This document shows, one piece after another, positions 9,586 through 22,079 of a DNA stretch of 64,000 nucleotides; the first letter of the stretch is position 1, and every line of letters begins with the position of its first letter. Origin of the DNA: Entomortierella parvispora (taxonomy: Eukaryota > Mortierellomycota > Mortierellomycetes > Mortierellales > Mortierellaceae); assembly GCA_963573315.1 (NCBI GenBank), contig OY752140.1, positions 4,278,001-4,342,000 of the forward strand, read 5' to 3'. Below the pieces are notes generated by a model. The model saw only the letters and a list, made by a program, of their open reading frames with translations, was not told the DNA's origin and did no database searches. Both the position numbers and the translations under genes were made by a program.

Positions 9586-12500
9586 ATGGCATCGACAGAC
9601 TCGCCTCCCGACAGCAACAAAGACATGCACCTGGACTCACACAGCGACATGAACGATTCATTCAATGACATAGACGTGGACAATGTCTCTGGACCAGGGC
9701 CGGAAGCCATGGAAGCGATCAATGCATTGCAGACTTCTCTGGAGCAGAACCCCAATCAGTACGAGCAGCACATTCAACTGATCTCACTCCTAAAGGACTC
9801 TGATATGCTGGACGAACTGAGGAATGCCCGAGAGTCTATGAGCAAGATATTTCCTCTTGTTGAAGGTATGTGATTGTTTATTACGCAGAGTATGTGCTTA
9901 GGGCTCGATCTCCTCACCGACCTTTCTCCCTGTCTTAGGTCTCTGGTTGGACTGGATCAAGGACGAAGTCAGTCTTGCTATCTCGGAGGAGGAAAAGAAG
10001 CGAGTTTTGGATCTTTACGAGAAAGCCACAGTAGACTATCTCTGTATGTCGAACTTGATCAAATAATCGGAGAGCAAATGTTTATATGCACTACAAAACT
10101 CACATCAACGCTGTTTTTCAATCCTCCATTGCAGCAATAACCATTTGGAAATCATATGTGGATTATGTGGTCGAGGAGCACCTGGAATCAAAGGAAGATC
10201 CCGATGAAGAGCCTGTTCTTACCGAGGATGAGGTCAGGACCATCTGCTATCGGGCCATCAAATTTACAGAGTATCATATCCCCGATAGCCACACCATTTG
10301 GAATGCCTGGATGGATTTTGAACTTCAACTGCTGGAGTCGCAGGTAAGAAACAAGGCCATGTAACAACACCTGTAGAGTATTAGTGCACAGAAAAGAAGC
10401 TGATAGTCTTGCTGCCCTTGTCATACCATTTCCACTCTAGGAATCACCATCGTAAGTGTCAGCTTGGTGTCTATTCAAGATGGGGATCGAGTTGACGTAT
10501 TAACCCATAGCTATCAACTGGTATCCTCATAGGCTGGACCATATCAACAAGTTAAAGAGTGGCTTTCAGGAACGTCTCAATATCCCTCACAGCGACATCG
10601 ACGGTACACTCTCAAAGCTGTCGTCGTTTATGACCAAATACGCCAACAGCGAGTATGAGAACTGTATGGCTCAGAGCAGCCAGAAAGCAAGCAAAACACG
10701 CGCAACACTCGACAGGCTGTCATATTTTGAGGAACAACTGGTAACGTTGCGCTAGACCCTGACATGAGAGTTCGGGTGTTTGTTAGGGGCCGCTTGACTG
10801 AAATACTTGCAACAACATCGTTCTTTTTAGGTCTCAACTGGAAATAGCTTGGAGGCTTTCATGATATATCTAGAGCATGAGAGACAACAAACATCCAAAT
10901 CGCCGCCAAGATCATTTGGGCGTATCCGGACCTTATTCGAGAGGGCATTGGCAGTTCATTGCCTGGTACCAAGCATATGGAACGACTACCTCTCATTTTT
11001 GATGTCGCCTGTAAGTGGATGAAGTTGAAAGCTATCCCGCAGTATCGAAAGCTGGTGATTTTTAATCTCTAGGATTTATTTTGCTCCTCTTAGGGATTCG
11101 CTAACAAAGACATTGACCTGAATCCGACCGAAGTCCTGAGCATCGCGGAACGTTCGCATAGAAATTGTCCATGGAGTGGCGATCTTTGGGAAAACCGAAT
11201 TCTGTTATTGGTGCGAGCAAACCTGCGTTTGATGCAAAGGTTGGATGCAAATGCCCGTGAGACAAAAGGCACAACTAACGTTGACGTGCTTCATTATAAC
11301 AATATAGGAGCTCTATTCTCGGCCTCTCTCTGACATTGAGGGTAAGTGCCTTTGGTAGATGATGACAATGGCACAAATAATGAAATCATCACGATTGACA
11401 ATATTGTCTAAATACTAGAACTTGTGAACAAAGCCACAGCTGATGCAAGTCTTCTTGCCAGCCCGACAGAATTGGTCAAAGTTCTTCTTGCTAGGAATGT
11501 GTACGTTTACAGAAAGGCAGCAAGAGATGAAGGTATGTCGTTTGAATCAATTGATTCTATCGTTTGATGTATAGTATAGTAATAACCTTTGTTTGCTTGT
11601 GTTTGTTGCTATTAGAGGGGCATGCACGAGTTAGAGAATGTTTCAAGCAATCCATAGCGGCAGTGCAATCAGGTACAGCTGCCAGTCATGGTGACATTCT
11701 ATATTCAACTGTCACGCCTGTTGAGAATACTAACACTCTGGTCCATAACACATTAGCCGGTGGGGATCCGTACTACAAGCTTGAGCGACAATGGATCGAG
11801 TTGGAGGCAGCTGTTCTTGGAGATCACAAAAAAGCACGGAGTCTGTGGGATTCTATAGTTACCGGCCAAAAGACATTGTCCGAGAATTGGATCGGATTCG
11901 CCGAATTTGAGAGGTAAGGGGCGTACTCTACGTTGCATGAACATATCAATGAAACTTGGGACTAGGATTGTCATGTGTTCTAACCAGACTGTCTGGAACT
12001 CGATTGCCCCGCTAGACGCATTGGAAATTTGAAAGGAGCAAGACTCGTTTTTGGTCGTGCTTGCATGGCCTCCAATTACTTGGATTGGCCAGAAAGAGTA
12101 CACGATGCGTGGCTTGCGTTCGAGCGAGTCCATGGAGATGTGCACGAGCACAAAGATGCCTTGACGAAATGCCGAGCAGCAATGAAGGGCGTCGAGGCAA
12201 AGCGTTCGAAGGCAGCACTTGAACAACAGGTGTACTATGATACCTCAGCAGGTATTGCCACGAGTACAGCAGCACCCGACGTCAATACTGAAAAGCCGGC
12301 CACTACTGAAAAGGTAAAGATAGATTGGCAATGAAGGACCTTATAACCTTTTTTTTCTTGCTTGATTAAAGGATCGCTTGTGTTTTAACGCCATACTTCC
12401 CTTCTTCCCAGAAAAAGAGAAAGGGCTCGGTAGTCGAAGATTCCCGCTTAACAAAAAGTGCGAAAATCGAAGAAACTCCTGCCGAACCTCCTTTAGTTTT

Positions 12501-14098
12501 CTCGAAAGACGAGGTGCAGGAAAAGTCTTTGGGAGAGTCTGCTTCAAAACCCACAGAGACCCCAGACCAGAAACGGTAAATGTTTAGAACCCACAGCTGT
12601 CTGCAACTGAGTGTATTTGGGAACTAACATGCCTGTTTTGATCTTGTCTCAATATTCAGACTCAGGATGACCATCAGTCATGGACGTCATGAAAACACAT
12701 GCTTCGTGACCAACTTTCCTGTAGGGACAACGAATAAACAGCTCAAAGCGCTGTTTGCGAAGGTATCATGACAGAACAAGATATGAATCTTTGCTATTTA
12801 GATTGTTCTTGTCCATAGTCGACTGACGAAGGATTTGCATGTTCTCTACTTTGCAATAATAGTATGGATCCATTGAGAGATGCAGCATCGGAGGAAAGAG
12901 CCGTACCGTTGCCTATGTTCAATTTACAACGCCGGTAAGTATTTGCCACTTTTAGTGTAACATTAATGTCGATCAAGCTCTCTGTTTTGGTCATCTCATT
13001 GTTTGTGTTGTGTGTGTCCCAACGCACCGTTTTAGGACGAGGCCCATGCAGCTCTGGCGCTGGACGGACATGACATGGGTCATCGACGTGGTCTTGTAGT
13101 CAAAATTTCCGATACGAGCCTTGCGGAGCGCAGCGAAGGTCTTGCACCCAAGCCGAATGTGAGTTTGCACGAGCTCCATGTCAGGAACTTCCCAAATGAG
13201 ATGAAAGAGTCGGAGCTGAAGAAACTGTTTTCACTGGTAAGAGTGAGGTTTTTTTCTTCAAGAAAGATTTGTGGATACCATTTGGACCGCTGCTGACTGT
13301 ACTCTCTCTTGCAATTTAGTACGCCACGCCCAAAGATGTTTTCATTCAAAGACTTTCTGCCAGTGAAGGCGGCGCGTGGGCGAATGTCAAGTTTGAATCC
13401 GAGGTAAAATCAGTTAACATTTGTGAGGGCTCAAAGCGAGCTGTAAAACCTCAGCGTGATTTGAGATATACTGATATCGTCCCCACCTTCCCTTTTCCAT
13501 TTATTTGCCATTTCAGGAGGATGCGACGACTGCTTTGGCTTTGAATGGTCATGAATATTACGGAGAGCGTCTTTTGGTGTCAAGACGCGAGTTTCACATG
13601 GAGAAGAAAAAGAACAGGGCTGCAAGGAGAGAAGAGAAAAACGCACAGAAGAATAGTCAGGAAGAAAAGTCAACTAAAAACCCTGGTCAGGTAGCTGCAC
13701 CGCCATCATCGAGCTCTACTATGCCTCCTCCCCCACCACCCTCGATCAATGCAACTTCTAGTACAGTTGAGACACCTCAGGACTCTTCCCCAAGTTTCTC
13801 CGCAGTCAAGACCGAGCCTGTGGATGGAAAGCCTGTAGTGAAAGCGACTCTTATGTCGATGGCGCCAAGACATGTTGCCAGAAAGCCAATGGCCAACAGA
13901 GGTGGACGCGCACCTCGTCCTGCTTTCCATGCCCATCTGGCTTCAACCACTTCTATCGCCGGAAACACTACACAGGGATCAACTTCTTTGAACGCGTCAG
14001 CAAGCGAAGGAACGTCCACACCTGCACCCAAGAGCAATGCAGACTTTCGAGAGAAATGGTTGAGTGGGAAACTGAAGAGAGAGTCCGAAGACGCCTGA
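9586..14098 (+). CDS. SART3: SART3/Prp24-type U4/U6 snRNP recycling factor
   Basis: Seventeen exons whose phases close exactly give about 1019 residues: 9586-9865, 9939-10043, 10135-10343, 10441-10451, 10533-10740, 10831-11010, 11094-11210, 11308-11341, 11419-11532, 11616-11913, 12016-12313, 12412-12575, 12660-12762, 12863-12934, 13036-13236, 13320-13403, 13517-14098. Order of domains: acidic N-terminus; a long run of HAT repeats (about 40-610, with Trp-x-x-[Tyr/Trp] and Glu-x-x-Arg motifs); a Lys-Lys-Arg-Lys nuclear signal opening exon 12; two RRMs (Cys-Phe-Val-Thr-Asn-Phe and Leu-His-Val-Arg-Asn-Phe RNP2 motifs); a Lys/Arg-rich linker; and a C-terminal Phe-Arg-Glu-Lys-Trp-Leu-Ser-Gly-Lys tail like the Lsm-binding end of the family. 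Family members re-anneal U4 and U6 after splicing. Exon 4 is an 11-nt microexon. The ATG at 9586 follows the CAG of a likely 5'-UTR intron. An AATAAA lies at 14119. Confidence 0.93.
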
Positions 14099-14118
14099 AA
14101 TTGGCCACCTTGACATAC

Positions 14119-14124
14119 AATAAA
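14119..14124 (+). terminator. Poly(A) signal of SART3
   Basis: AATAAA 21 bp after the SART3 stop. It falls in the 76 bp between the convergent SART3 and 2H-phosphoesterase-like genes, so the two 3'-UTRs probably overlap. Confidence 0.6.
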
Positions 14125-14174
14125 AAGCTTGCCCAAAACTCTTTTTAGATACTAGTTTTATTTTTTTTATTTTT

Positions 14175-14936
14175 TTACAAGGTCCATCTCTTGAGTTCTT
14201 GGAGTGGATAGGGCAGATCGTTGGATTTGTCACGACCATGGATCTCGTAGAGAACGATATCCCAGGACTCGTTCAAAAAGTATTGTGCAGGCTGCTGAGG
14301 TTGTTCTTGTCCTTGCTCTGCAGAAGGTTGCAGGATCGAATTCGTGCGTAGCATGGGGATGGTCTCCCCGGCCAAAGTTTCCGCGTGGTCAGTCCATTCC
14401 TGGCGCTGTTTCTTTTCCAGATCCGAGAGGGAGCCCCTCCGAATCATTTCAGAGTCGTCCCAATAGCAAAGTGAGAGGTGGTTGATTCTTTTAGGTCGAA
14501 GACCCAATTCTGGGAAATGAGTGCTCAATGAGGCCACCAGGGTCAAGAGTTCATCCGAGGGGAGTATGGCGATTAAAAGTGTCTCTGGGCCTGGACGGAC
14601 AAATCCCTGGATCAGAACTGCAGGCTTGTTTTGTTGCTGTTGTTGTTGTTGTTCCTGAGATCCTTGTCCCTGCGTAAAAGGTTGGAGGGACAGCTGGTGT
14701 TTGATTTGGGCGATGGATTCGTCAAGGTAGTTCTTCAAAGAGTCTAGTCCAGAGGTGGATGATGAGGGAGACGAGGGCTTGTTGAAGAAACCGAGCATGG
14801 TGCAATGGACAGGATACCGGAGGGCCTCGTTCCCGGCAAAGGGCCGCGATCGACTCGCGTTGAAGAATGAGCGGGTTTGTGTCCACAGCGAGGACTGGAC
14901 ACTTGGCTCGAGATAGAGAATCAATTCGGTGGTCAT
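14175..14936 (-). CDS. 2H-phosphoesterase-like (LigT-type) protein
   Basis: An intronless minus-strand gene of 253 codons with ATG at 14936. Two histidine motifs are visible: His-Cys-Thr-Met at residues 44-47 and His-Leu-Ser-Leu near residue 158, each flanked by hydrophobic strands, as in the two His-x-[Ser/Thr] motifs of the 2H phosphoesterase superfamily (RNA ligase-like and cyclic phosphodiesterases). Between them is a Gln-rich insert (about 89-104), followed by a conserved-looking hydrophobic strand (Ala-Val-Leu-Ile-Gln-Gly-Phe-Val). The C-terminal part ends with Trp-Asp-Ile-Val-Leu-Tyr-Glu, which resembles the last strand of such folds. Similarity to the family is by motif only; substrate and location are unknown. 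It is convergent with SART3 and separated by 76 bp. Confidence 0.55.
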   Translation of the reverse strand: MTTELILYLEPSVQSSLWTQTRSFFNASRSRPFAGNEALRYPVHCTMLGFFNKPSSPSSSTSGLDSLKNYLDESIAQIKHQLSLQPFTQGQGSQEQQQQQQQNKPAVLIQGFVRPGPETLLIAILPSDELLTLVASLSTHFPELGLRPKRINHLSLCYWDDSEMIRRGSLSDLEKKQRQEWTDHAETLAGETIPMLRTNSILQPSAEQGQEQPQQPAQYFLNESWDIVLYEIHGRDKSNDLPYPLQELKRWTL

Positions 14937-14960
14937 TCTTCTTCTTGAGGAGATTTCTTT

Positions 14961-15053
14961 TTAGATGGAGAGATGGAGAGATGAAGAGATGAAGAGATGA
15001 AGAGATGAAGAGATGAAGAGATGAAGAGATGAAGAGATGAAGAGATGAAGAGA
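14961..15053. repeat. Octanucleotide tandem repeat (GATGAAGA)n
   Basis: About ten copies of an 8-bp unit, slightly degenerate at the left end (gatggaga variants), just upstream of the 2H-phosphoesterase-like start codon. On that gene's strand it reads TCTTCATC. Confidence 0.9.
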
Positions 15054-15427
15054 CGGATGAAGATCAACGTTGATCAGTGAATGCAAACCTTAAAACACTC
15101 CTTGTTTTTGCCACCAAAAATCACGCGTGTTCCCTTCTCCATTCAAGGAAAGCGACGGCAACAAAGATTTGAAGTAGGAACACCTGTATTTTTTGTGTTT
15201 AAAAGAAGACAAAAAGACAATGACAAGAAGAAGAAAAAAGAAAAAGGTAGTGGTAGTGGTAGTGGTGGTGGTGGTGATGGGTGGTGGTGGGCAGAGGAAG
15301 AAGGTTGCAAAGAGGTTTGTTAAGGAGTGGTATTTGAAAAAAAAGCACTATGTAAAAGGAGGGCGCCAAGATTAAAACGAAGAAAAAAAAGCAAAAAAGA
15401 AGACCTGTCGAGAAACACTATAAACCT
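15054..15427. other. Intergenic between 2H protein and SWI1 3' end
   Basis: Contains a (TGG/TAG)n run at about 15246-15295 and A-rich DNA. It is probably the 3'-UTR of SWI1 and the promoter of the 2H protein. No gene is seen. Confidence 0.5.
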
Positions 15428-18400
15428 TTAAAGCACACACATCAGATCATCCACAACCTTTGGATGGATATGAGGCTGCATCGCCGCCTTGGCAATCATC
15501 TCTGTGTACTGAACCAACAGATCCTCATTGTCTTTGGAGATCACCCGAACCGTCTCGGCCGTGCGCATCCCCACAGACGTGTACTGTTGCCGCTCGTCCG
15601 CCAAAAGCACGCTCAATCTCAGCATGCTTCCCACAAATCCCGGCCGCGACACCATATACCGCCGGAATCCGCTGTCCGACATCGCCACCAGGTTAAAAGT
15701 CGCCAGGATCAACGTCTCCAGGTGCGCCTGCGCAGAGTGGGGAATGATCACGGCCGCCGACAAGGCCTCCGTCACCTGGATCAAAGCTTGGGACAACATG
15801 GACGACAGACATTCAAAGATCGGCAGCAAGAATCCTCCAGTCTCCCACTTTTCCGTAGACTCAGGTGAGTGTGTGGAGGCTGTTGTAGACAGAGTTGAAC
15901 TCGACTTTGCAAGACTCGACTTCTGTGCACTTGAGAGGCGGCCTGTCCTTGACGCCTTTCGAAGATCCCTGTCCACACTTGCAAGAAGTAACCGGTTATC
16001 GTGGCTAATTCCAAGCTTGGCAATGGCCTCCAGAGCAAGACTAGAATAGTAGGTGTCCCGCGTCTGCATGAAATCCAACAACAGCATCATAATCCATTCT
16101 GCGGTGCCAGAATCTGGCAACACCAAGTATCCAGACAGGTTGGCCAATATCGTCAACACGTCCTTCCGGTGCTCCAATATCGTGAGCGCTCCCGTAGATG
16201 GAAGCCATTGAGTGGTGCAGCCCTCGGATACTGGCTGAGAATGACTGTCAATCTCTATCCTCAAAGATGGCTCGGACGTATCATCCAGGTCAATGGAAAT
16301 GTCTGTTCGTTCCTTCTCGACCTCTACAGCCTTCTCCAACAAGAGTCCCTTCATCTGGAAGGCCAGGATGGTGCTCTTCAAAATTCGGAGGAATCGAGGG
16401 TACCGAGCCAAGAACTCGTAATTTGTAGGCAAAAATGACAAATTGCGAAGGATATTGGACAAGGACAGGAATCGGTCCTTGGTAGAGGACCATTCACTAT
16501 AAGACATTGATCGCGTCGTCGTCGTCGTCGTCGTCATTGGCTCATCCTCCGACTCCACTTCCATGTCGGTTGATTCGATGACCGCAGCGACGCCGGCTAA
16601 AGATGAAGATCCACGAAGTTCCATCAGATTGCATGCCTCATCCACGCTGGCTTCAAACAACTCTTGATAAGTGTCAAACTTGTCGCGGTGAAGGAATGGA
16701 TGGTTCGGCTCTTTTTGTGATGACCGCTGACCCAAAGCACCCTGATCAACGTCAGAGGCGCCCGAGGGATCCGTTGTCGAGGCAACAGAGATTGTTTCGC
16801 CAAAGTTGTCTGTCAAGTTCCAGGCTTCGATCGTCTCTGCGGTTAGATCCAGCAAAACCTCCAATAGCTCAGGGCAATGTCCCAAAACAATGTTTTCGTT
16901 CTCCAGCTTGGTGACGACGGCGAGAGTATTGAGTGCGTTCGTGATCTCGAACTTCATTCCTGACTTTAGTGACATTATCAAGGCATGAACATCGACGGTG
17001 CCTGAAGGAGGGGAGAGAAAAAGGGAAAAGTTCAGTTTCTCAAACGTTAATACGCTCTTTGCTACAAAGAACACAGTTGATAACTTACCAAGATATTCCC
17101 TTTGAATCAAGCGGGGCATATTGAACTTTTCAACAGCCATAATGTCAATGCCTCCGTAGGTGTCATCTGTCCTTGTAATGGGGTGGTATATAACGTCCAT
17201 GGGGGGTAATGGCTCTGACGGGGCTGACTCTTCAGCAGGCTCTGCATTCGTTTTCACAGTGGCCTCTGTAGCCCCTTGGGGAAGCTTGCTCGAAGGGTCC
17301 TGCGAGGGCTGTGGCTGAGGTGGGTGGTGTGCGTGCGGTAGTGAAGGTGGTAGGGTAATCACAGGCACTGGTACCGCCATCATCGCTTGCGCGAATCCTA
17401 GTGTAGACTCTGGCGCACCAGGCGAAGCTGGTACAGGTGCCAGAGAGACACCAAGACCTTTGACTGCTCCATTTTCCGGGGCCATGGCCGGAGCACTAGC
17501 TACTGTAATGGCGCCACTTGTCCCAGGAACAGAAGCAGTAGCAGTTTCCGATGTCACAGCCGTTGATACTGTGGTTGAAAGCGTACCTGCGGTCGCAGCT
17601 GCAGTTGTAGTCGGAGCTTGGTCATTCGACTCAATGCTGCCCCCGCCTTGACTCATTTCGGTGGAGATAACCGCCTGGGGTGTCGCAGAGACTTCTGGTG
17701 TCTGTTGCAAGCTGGGACCTTTGGGTCCACTTTCGCTCGTTGCTGTCATCGGTGACTCTCCACTGGGCTTATCTTGAGCTTTGTCTGGTGATTGCTCGGA
17801 CTGCCCAGGAGTACTAGAGTTCATTGTTGGAGCATCCGTAGTTGGGGCGCCAGCGGTCGCATTCTGACCCGACGCCTGGGCTTGAGCTGCCAGGGCTTGG
17901 GCTTGAGCCTGTTTCATCAAAATCGCAGTTGGGTAGGGTGAAAACCGAGCTGCTGAATTGGGAGTGGTTCCAGAGTTGGGGGCCCCAGAGGTCACAGGGC
18001 GCCCCGCCTGCTGCATCGACATTGGCATGGACATTGGCAACGACATTGGCATCGACTGGGGCTGCTGCTGGTTCAACAGTGGAAGCTGATGCTGCTGTTG
18101 ATGCTGCTGCAATTGTTGTTGTTGTTGTTGTTGCTGTTGTTGTTGTTGTTGTTGAAACTGCTGGTAGAACTGGAGCTGCTGATGTTGCATTTGTTGTTGC
18201 AATTGCTGTTGCTGAAGGTGGTGCTGTTGCATTTGCATCGGATTAGTAAGGAACCCAGGCTGCTGCTGCTGTTGGAGCATTGCATGAGGTCCTGTCACCC
18301 CCAACGCTGCCTGCTGAGGCTGCGGTGTTCCAGCAGACGAGACTAAATGAAAAGTAATGGGGTTAGTATTTAAAGCGAACTACTTTTCTTGAGCAAAAAA

Positions 18401-21098
18401 CAGAATAAACGTTCTCGGGAAGATAACTAACCTTGAGTGTCAACAGGCTCAGGTGTTGGAATCACAGGTACCGCACCCAGTGAAGGGTGCACAGTCATGC
18501 CCAAGTTCTTTGCGTTCATGACAGCCTCTTCAAATGGATGGAGCAGAAGCGAGTAATGTTTCCGGAGAGTTTGAGCTGCTGTTGCAAGCGTATCTGGGAT
18601 ATCGAGTTGACTCGAGATGCTCTTCCAGGCCTTTTGCTTGGAAACCTATAAAACCAAGGAAGCGGCAATTGCGATCAGACTTTGCAGACTATAGAAGTCC
18701 CCCGACCGGGTATTTCAAATTCATGGAGCCTGCGCACTTACACTTTCCATGCCGCCCATCGACATTGAGATCCGGAACAACAAAAGAAGGTTGATTTTTT
18801 TGCTTCCCATGCTTGGGATCTTTGTGGGCAGTGGAGTATTTCTGGCCTTCATGAAGTCGCGAAGTTGCTCTTCGAATTCGTCGCCAGTAATCGTAGTGTA
18901 ATCAATATTGAGGTTGGGTGTCACATTATGGTTGACTGGCAAGCTGGCATTCGCAGGAGAGGGAGAGGACTGGGCAGAAGATGGCTGTGATCCTTGAGCC
19001 TTTCTTGCTTTCGCAGCTGTAGTTGTCACTCCGAGGGGCATGTGAGGTCCAGGACCTCCATTCAAGGTCTGAAGCTGTTGCTGAAGCTGTTGCCCGAGTT
19101 GTGGTTGCTGTTGTTGGGGTTGTTGCTGTTGCTGTTGTTGTTGTTGCTGAAGCTGCTGCTGGAGCATCTGCTGATGCTGCACGCCCTGTAATGCTTGTCC
19201 TTGAAGGTGCATGGGCATCTGCTGCTTTTGAGCCTGCTGCTGTGGGTTGAACATTGGGGTACCAAACATGCCCTGGGGGTTGGCAAGGGACTGTTGGTTC
19301 AGCATCTGCTTCTGTTGTTGTTGCAACATGGGGTTCAACATGGCGTTACTGTTGTTGCTGTTGCCTGGGGTTACCTTTTGGCCTTGGTTTATCCCTTGTT
19401 GCTGCACCATCTGCTGATAGAAATTCCTAGTCAAATTTTGACTATTGAACTGTTGCTGGTTGGTGGCCTGCTTCTTCATGTTCTCAAACTGTTCGTTGAT
19501 GTTGGCAATCAGGCTCGGGTCTCCGTTGGCGCCGCTCAATGCCTGCTGCTGCCGTCGTGAAAGCTCCTCTATCGTGTTGATGTATCGCTGGCGACTGGCT
19601 TGCTGCAAAAGGTTCAGTTGCTGGCGCATCTCTACAGTCATAAAAGGCATTCCGGGCATCCCCTGCATTCCCTGCATTCCCTGCATTCCTGGCATCCCCG
19701 GCATCCCGTTGGGCATCTGTTGCTGCTGCTGCTGTGGCTGTTGCTGCTGGAGTTGCTGGGGCTGAGGCTGCAATTGTTGCTGCTGTTTGTTGTTGTTGAG
19801 ACTGCATCATCAGTTGGGGCGAGTTTTGTACCCAAAAGATTGACACCATTCCGACCTTGGGCAGTCTGCTGTTGCTGCTGCAGGAGTTGTTGTTGCAATT
19901 GCTGGCGTTGGAGGTTGTTCATCATGCCCTGTTGCCCCTGATGCATTTGTTGCTGCAGTTGTTGTCCAGGGAACATTTGCATACCCTGAGGGTTTACTGG
20001 CTGTTGCTGCTGTGGCTGTTGTTGTTGCTGTTGAAATCCTAGAGGGCTGTTAAAACCAGTTCCAGCCTGTGATGGATTTCTACCATTCGGATTCAATGCA
20101 TTATTATTGTTGTTGTTCAGGCCAGCAATGATACCGGATGTGTTGGCCATGGTCGTGGTTGTGCTGGTATTGAGCGCCGGGCTCGAGCCATTGTTGGTAT
20201 TGCCAGAGCCGATCTTGTTGACATTATTGTGGTCGTTGCCGAGCCCATTGTTCATGTTGGTGGCGCTACCTGGACTAGAATTGTTCAGTTCAGTCCCATC
20301 AGTAGCTGCACCTCCGTCAGTCTTTCCCGAGGTGACAGTCGAGGTTGCGGGGCCCATTTCTGTAAAATCTACGAAGGAATCCAGGCCAAAAAGATCATCG
20401 TTCATGTCGCTGGAAGGAGGTTGCGCAGATGAGAGGGACGATTTTGGATCTACACCACTGAGGCCGCCACCCGATCCATTATCTCCAAGCTGCGAATCTG
20501 CTGATGGCTGTTGCAACTGAAAGTTGCTCATCATGGTAGCATGCTGCTGCTGCTGTTGTTGTTGTAACTGCTGCTGCTGAAGCTGTTGCAGTTGCAGCTG
20601 TTGTTGTTGTTGCTGCTGCTGCTGATGTTGCTGTTGTTGCTGCAACATTTGATTGTGTTGGAACTGACGCTGCTGCTGGAGGTTCAAGTTGGCAAAGACC
20701 GGGCCGTTGCCGTTAAACGCTGGGAAGGGGCTTCCAACACCGGGTGTGCCAAGGTTTGGTCGCTGGGCCATGGTTGCGTTCTGTGATCCAGGTACGCCCA
20801 TGTTGGGCATGGCGTTGGCCATTGTTGGTGTATACATGTTCCTGATTGGCATCCCTGGACTGGCACCATTTACAGATGTGGCTATAAAGATTGGACGGCG
20901 CGAGATTTTAGTCCTCATTGTCGTTGCCTGCTTTCTTTCTTTTTCGAGAGGCACATGAAGCGGGGAGATGTGTGCGTATGTCAGTCAATCCAAAGAGAAT
21001 ATGGATGAGCACTTACGATTGACGCGACCAAGCATGTTTGTGGGCGAGAACTGGAGTTGTGGATTGAATGGACCAGGATTGATGGGGGTGTCCGACAT
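15428..21098 (-). CDS. SWI1: SWI/SNF subunit SWI1 (ARID protein), frame break in polyQ
   Basis: Exons on the minus strand: 21098-21017, 20881-18742, 18645-18432, 18342-17089, 17001-15428 (about 1,730-1,750 residues). The N-terminal half is Gln/Asn/Met-rich, with a Gly-Met-Pro/Gly-Met-Gln repeat. An ARID DNA-binding domain spans the 20881-18742/18645-18432 junction: it starts Phe-Glu-Glu-Gln-Leu-Arg-Asp-Phe-Met, continues through Lys-Ile-Asn-Leu-Leu-Leu-Leu-Phe, and ends Leu-Arg-Lys-His-Tyr. After another polyQ block and a Thr/Ala-rich linker, the last ~600 residues are helical and armadillo-like, with Phe-Glu-Ile-Thr-Asn-Ala-Leu-Asn-Thr-Leu near the start, as in SWI1/ARID1 C-termini. It is the DNA-binding accessory subunit of the SWI/SNF remodeller in the nucleus. 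Exon 2 is not open throughout: the upstream frame ends in a run of Ser/Asn after about 19820, and the downstream frame opens at about 19800. Either a short non-standard intron or base errors lie at 19770-19850. Confidence 0.88.
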
Positions 21099-22079
21099 TG
21101 TGGGCGGACGCACGTCGTCGTCGTCGTCAGGGGAGGATGAGGAGAGGCGGACAAGGCCTGTCTGGTTGTATTTGCCTGCCTGTCAGAGATGGAGTCCGAG
21201 TCAGAACCGCGTCGGGTAGGCTGGGAAGAGAGATGGAACAGGTCAATCAGTCAGGGTTGCAGGATCGTTCGGTTGATTCACGGTAGATGCATCGGTAGGT
21301 AGGCGTACCTTTGACAAGGAGATGAATAGGGGGAGGGAGAGGGAGTAAAAAAAAAAAGAATAAAAAAAAATAAAAAATAAAAAAACGAGAAAAGAGACAG
21401 AGGGAGGCACGACCGCAAACAGAGCAGGAGAGCAAGAGCAAAAAGAGAAAATGTACAGATGAGGAAGAGGGAAGCGGCGGTACTCGGCAGCGGAAATCAA
21501 CGAGATCGGGTTGAAGGCGCACGGATGGATAGGGCGGGACAGGAAGAGAGAACGAGGAAGAAAGAGAGAGAGGGAGAGGGAGGGAGAGGGAAGAGAGGAG
21601 GGAGGGAGAAGGAGTGCGATGATGATGATGAAAGAGGATTGCAGCGTCAGTGTCACTTGTGCGGCGGCAGTGAGAGAGAGAGAGAGAACAAGGCCTGGGA
21701 GAGAGCACACTCACTCGGTCGGGGATGAGGTGTGAAAGCGAGTCGGTGGGTCTGTCGGTCTGTCTGTCTGTCTCTTGCACGGACTTGCACCAAGGGGAAG
21801 CGGGGAGCCATTACTTTTCACAGCGCACTGCACACTGCACACTGCACACACACAGTCTCCAAGCCACCCACCCTCGCTCCCTCCCATCCCCTCGCCCTCT
21901 TTCTCTCACTCTCACTCGTCTCTCTCGCACGCTGCCACCACGCAGATCTCGTTCTTTTTTTTATTTTTCTTGCCTTCCTTGCCTTGCCTTCCTTGTCCTT
22001 GTCTTGACTAGTCACTGCTCTTCTTTGTCCGTCTCTCTTCTTCCTCTCTTCTTCTCGCACAAACACATTCCAGCTGATC
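21099..22079. other. Divergent SWI1/RCC1 promoter region
   Basis: About 980 bp shared upstream DNA. It contains A-runs (21340-21390), GA microsatellites (21545-21610, 21670-21690), and CACTGCA repeats at 21821-21850. On the RCC1 side it is CT-rich, as is usual for fungal leaders. No coding frame is supported. Confidence 0.6.

Noticed and set aside
15081-15375. Lys/Gly-rich frames over the (TGG)n tract
   Set aside because: Simple sequence in the SWI1 3' flank; no start context and no family features.
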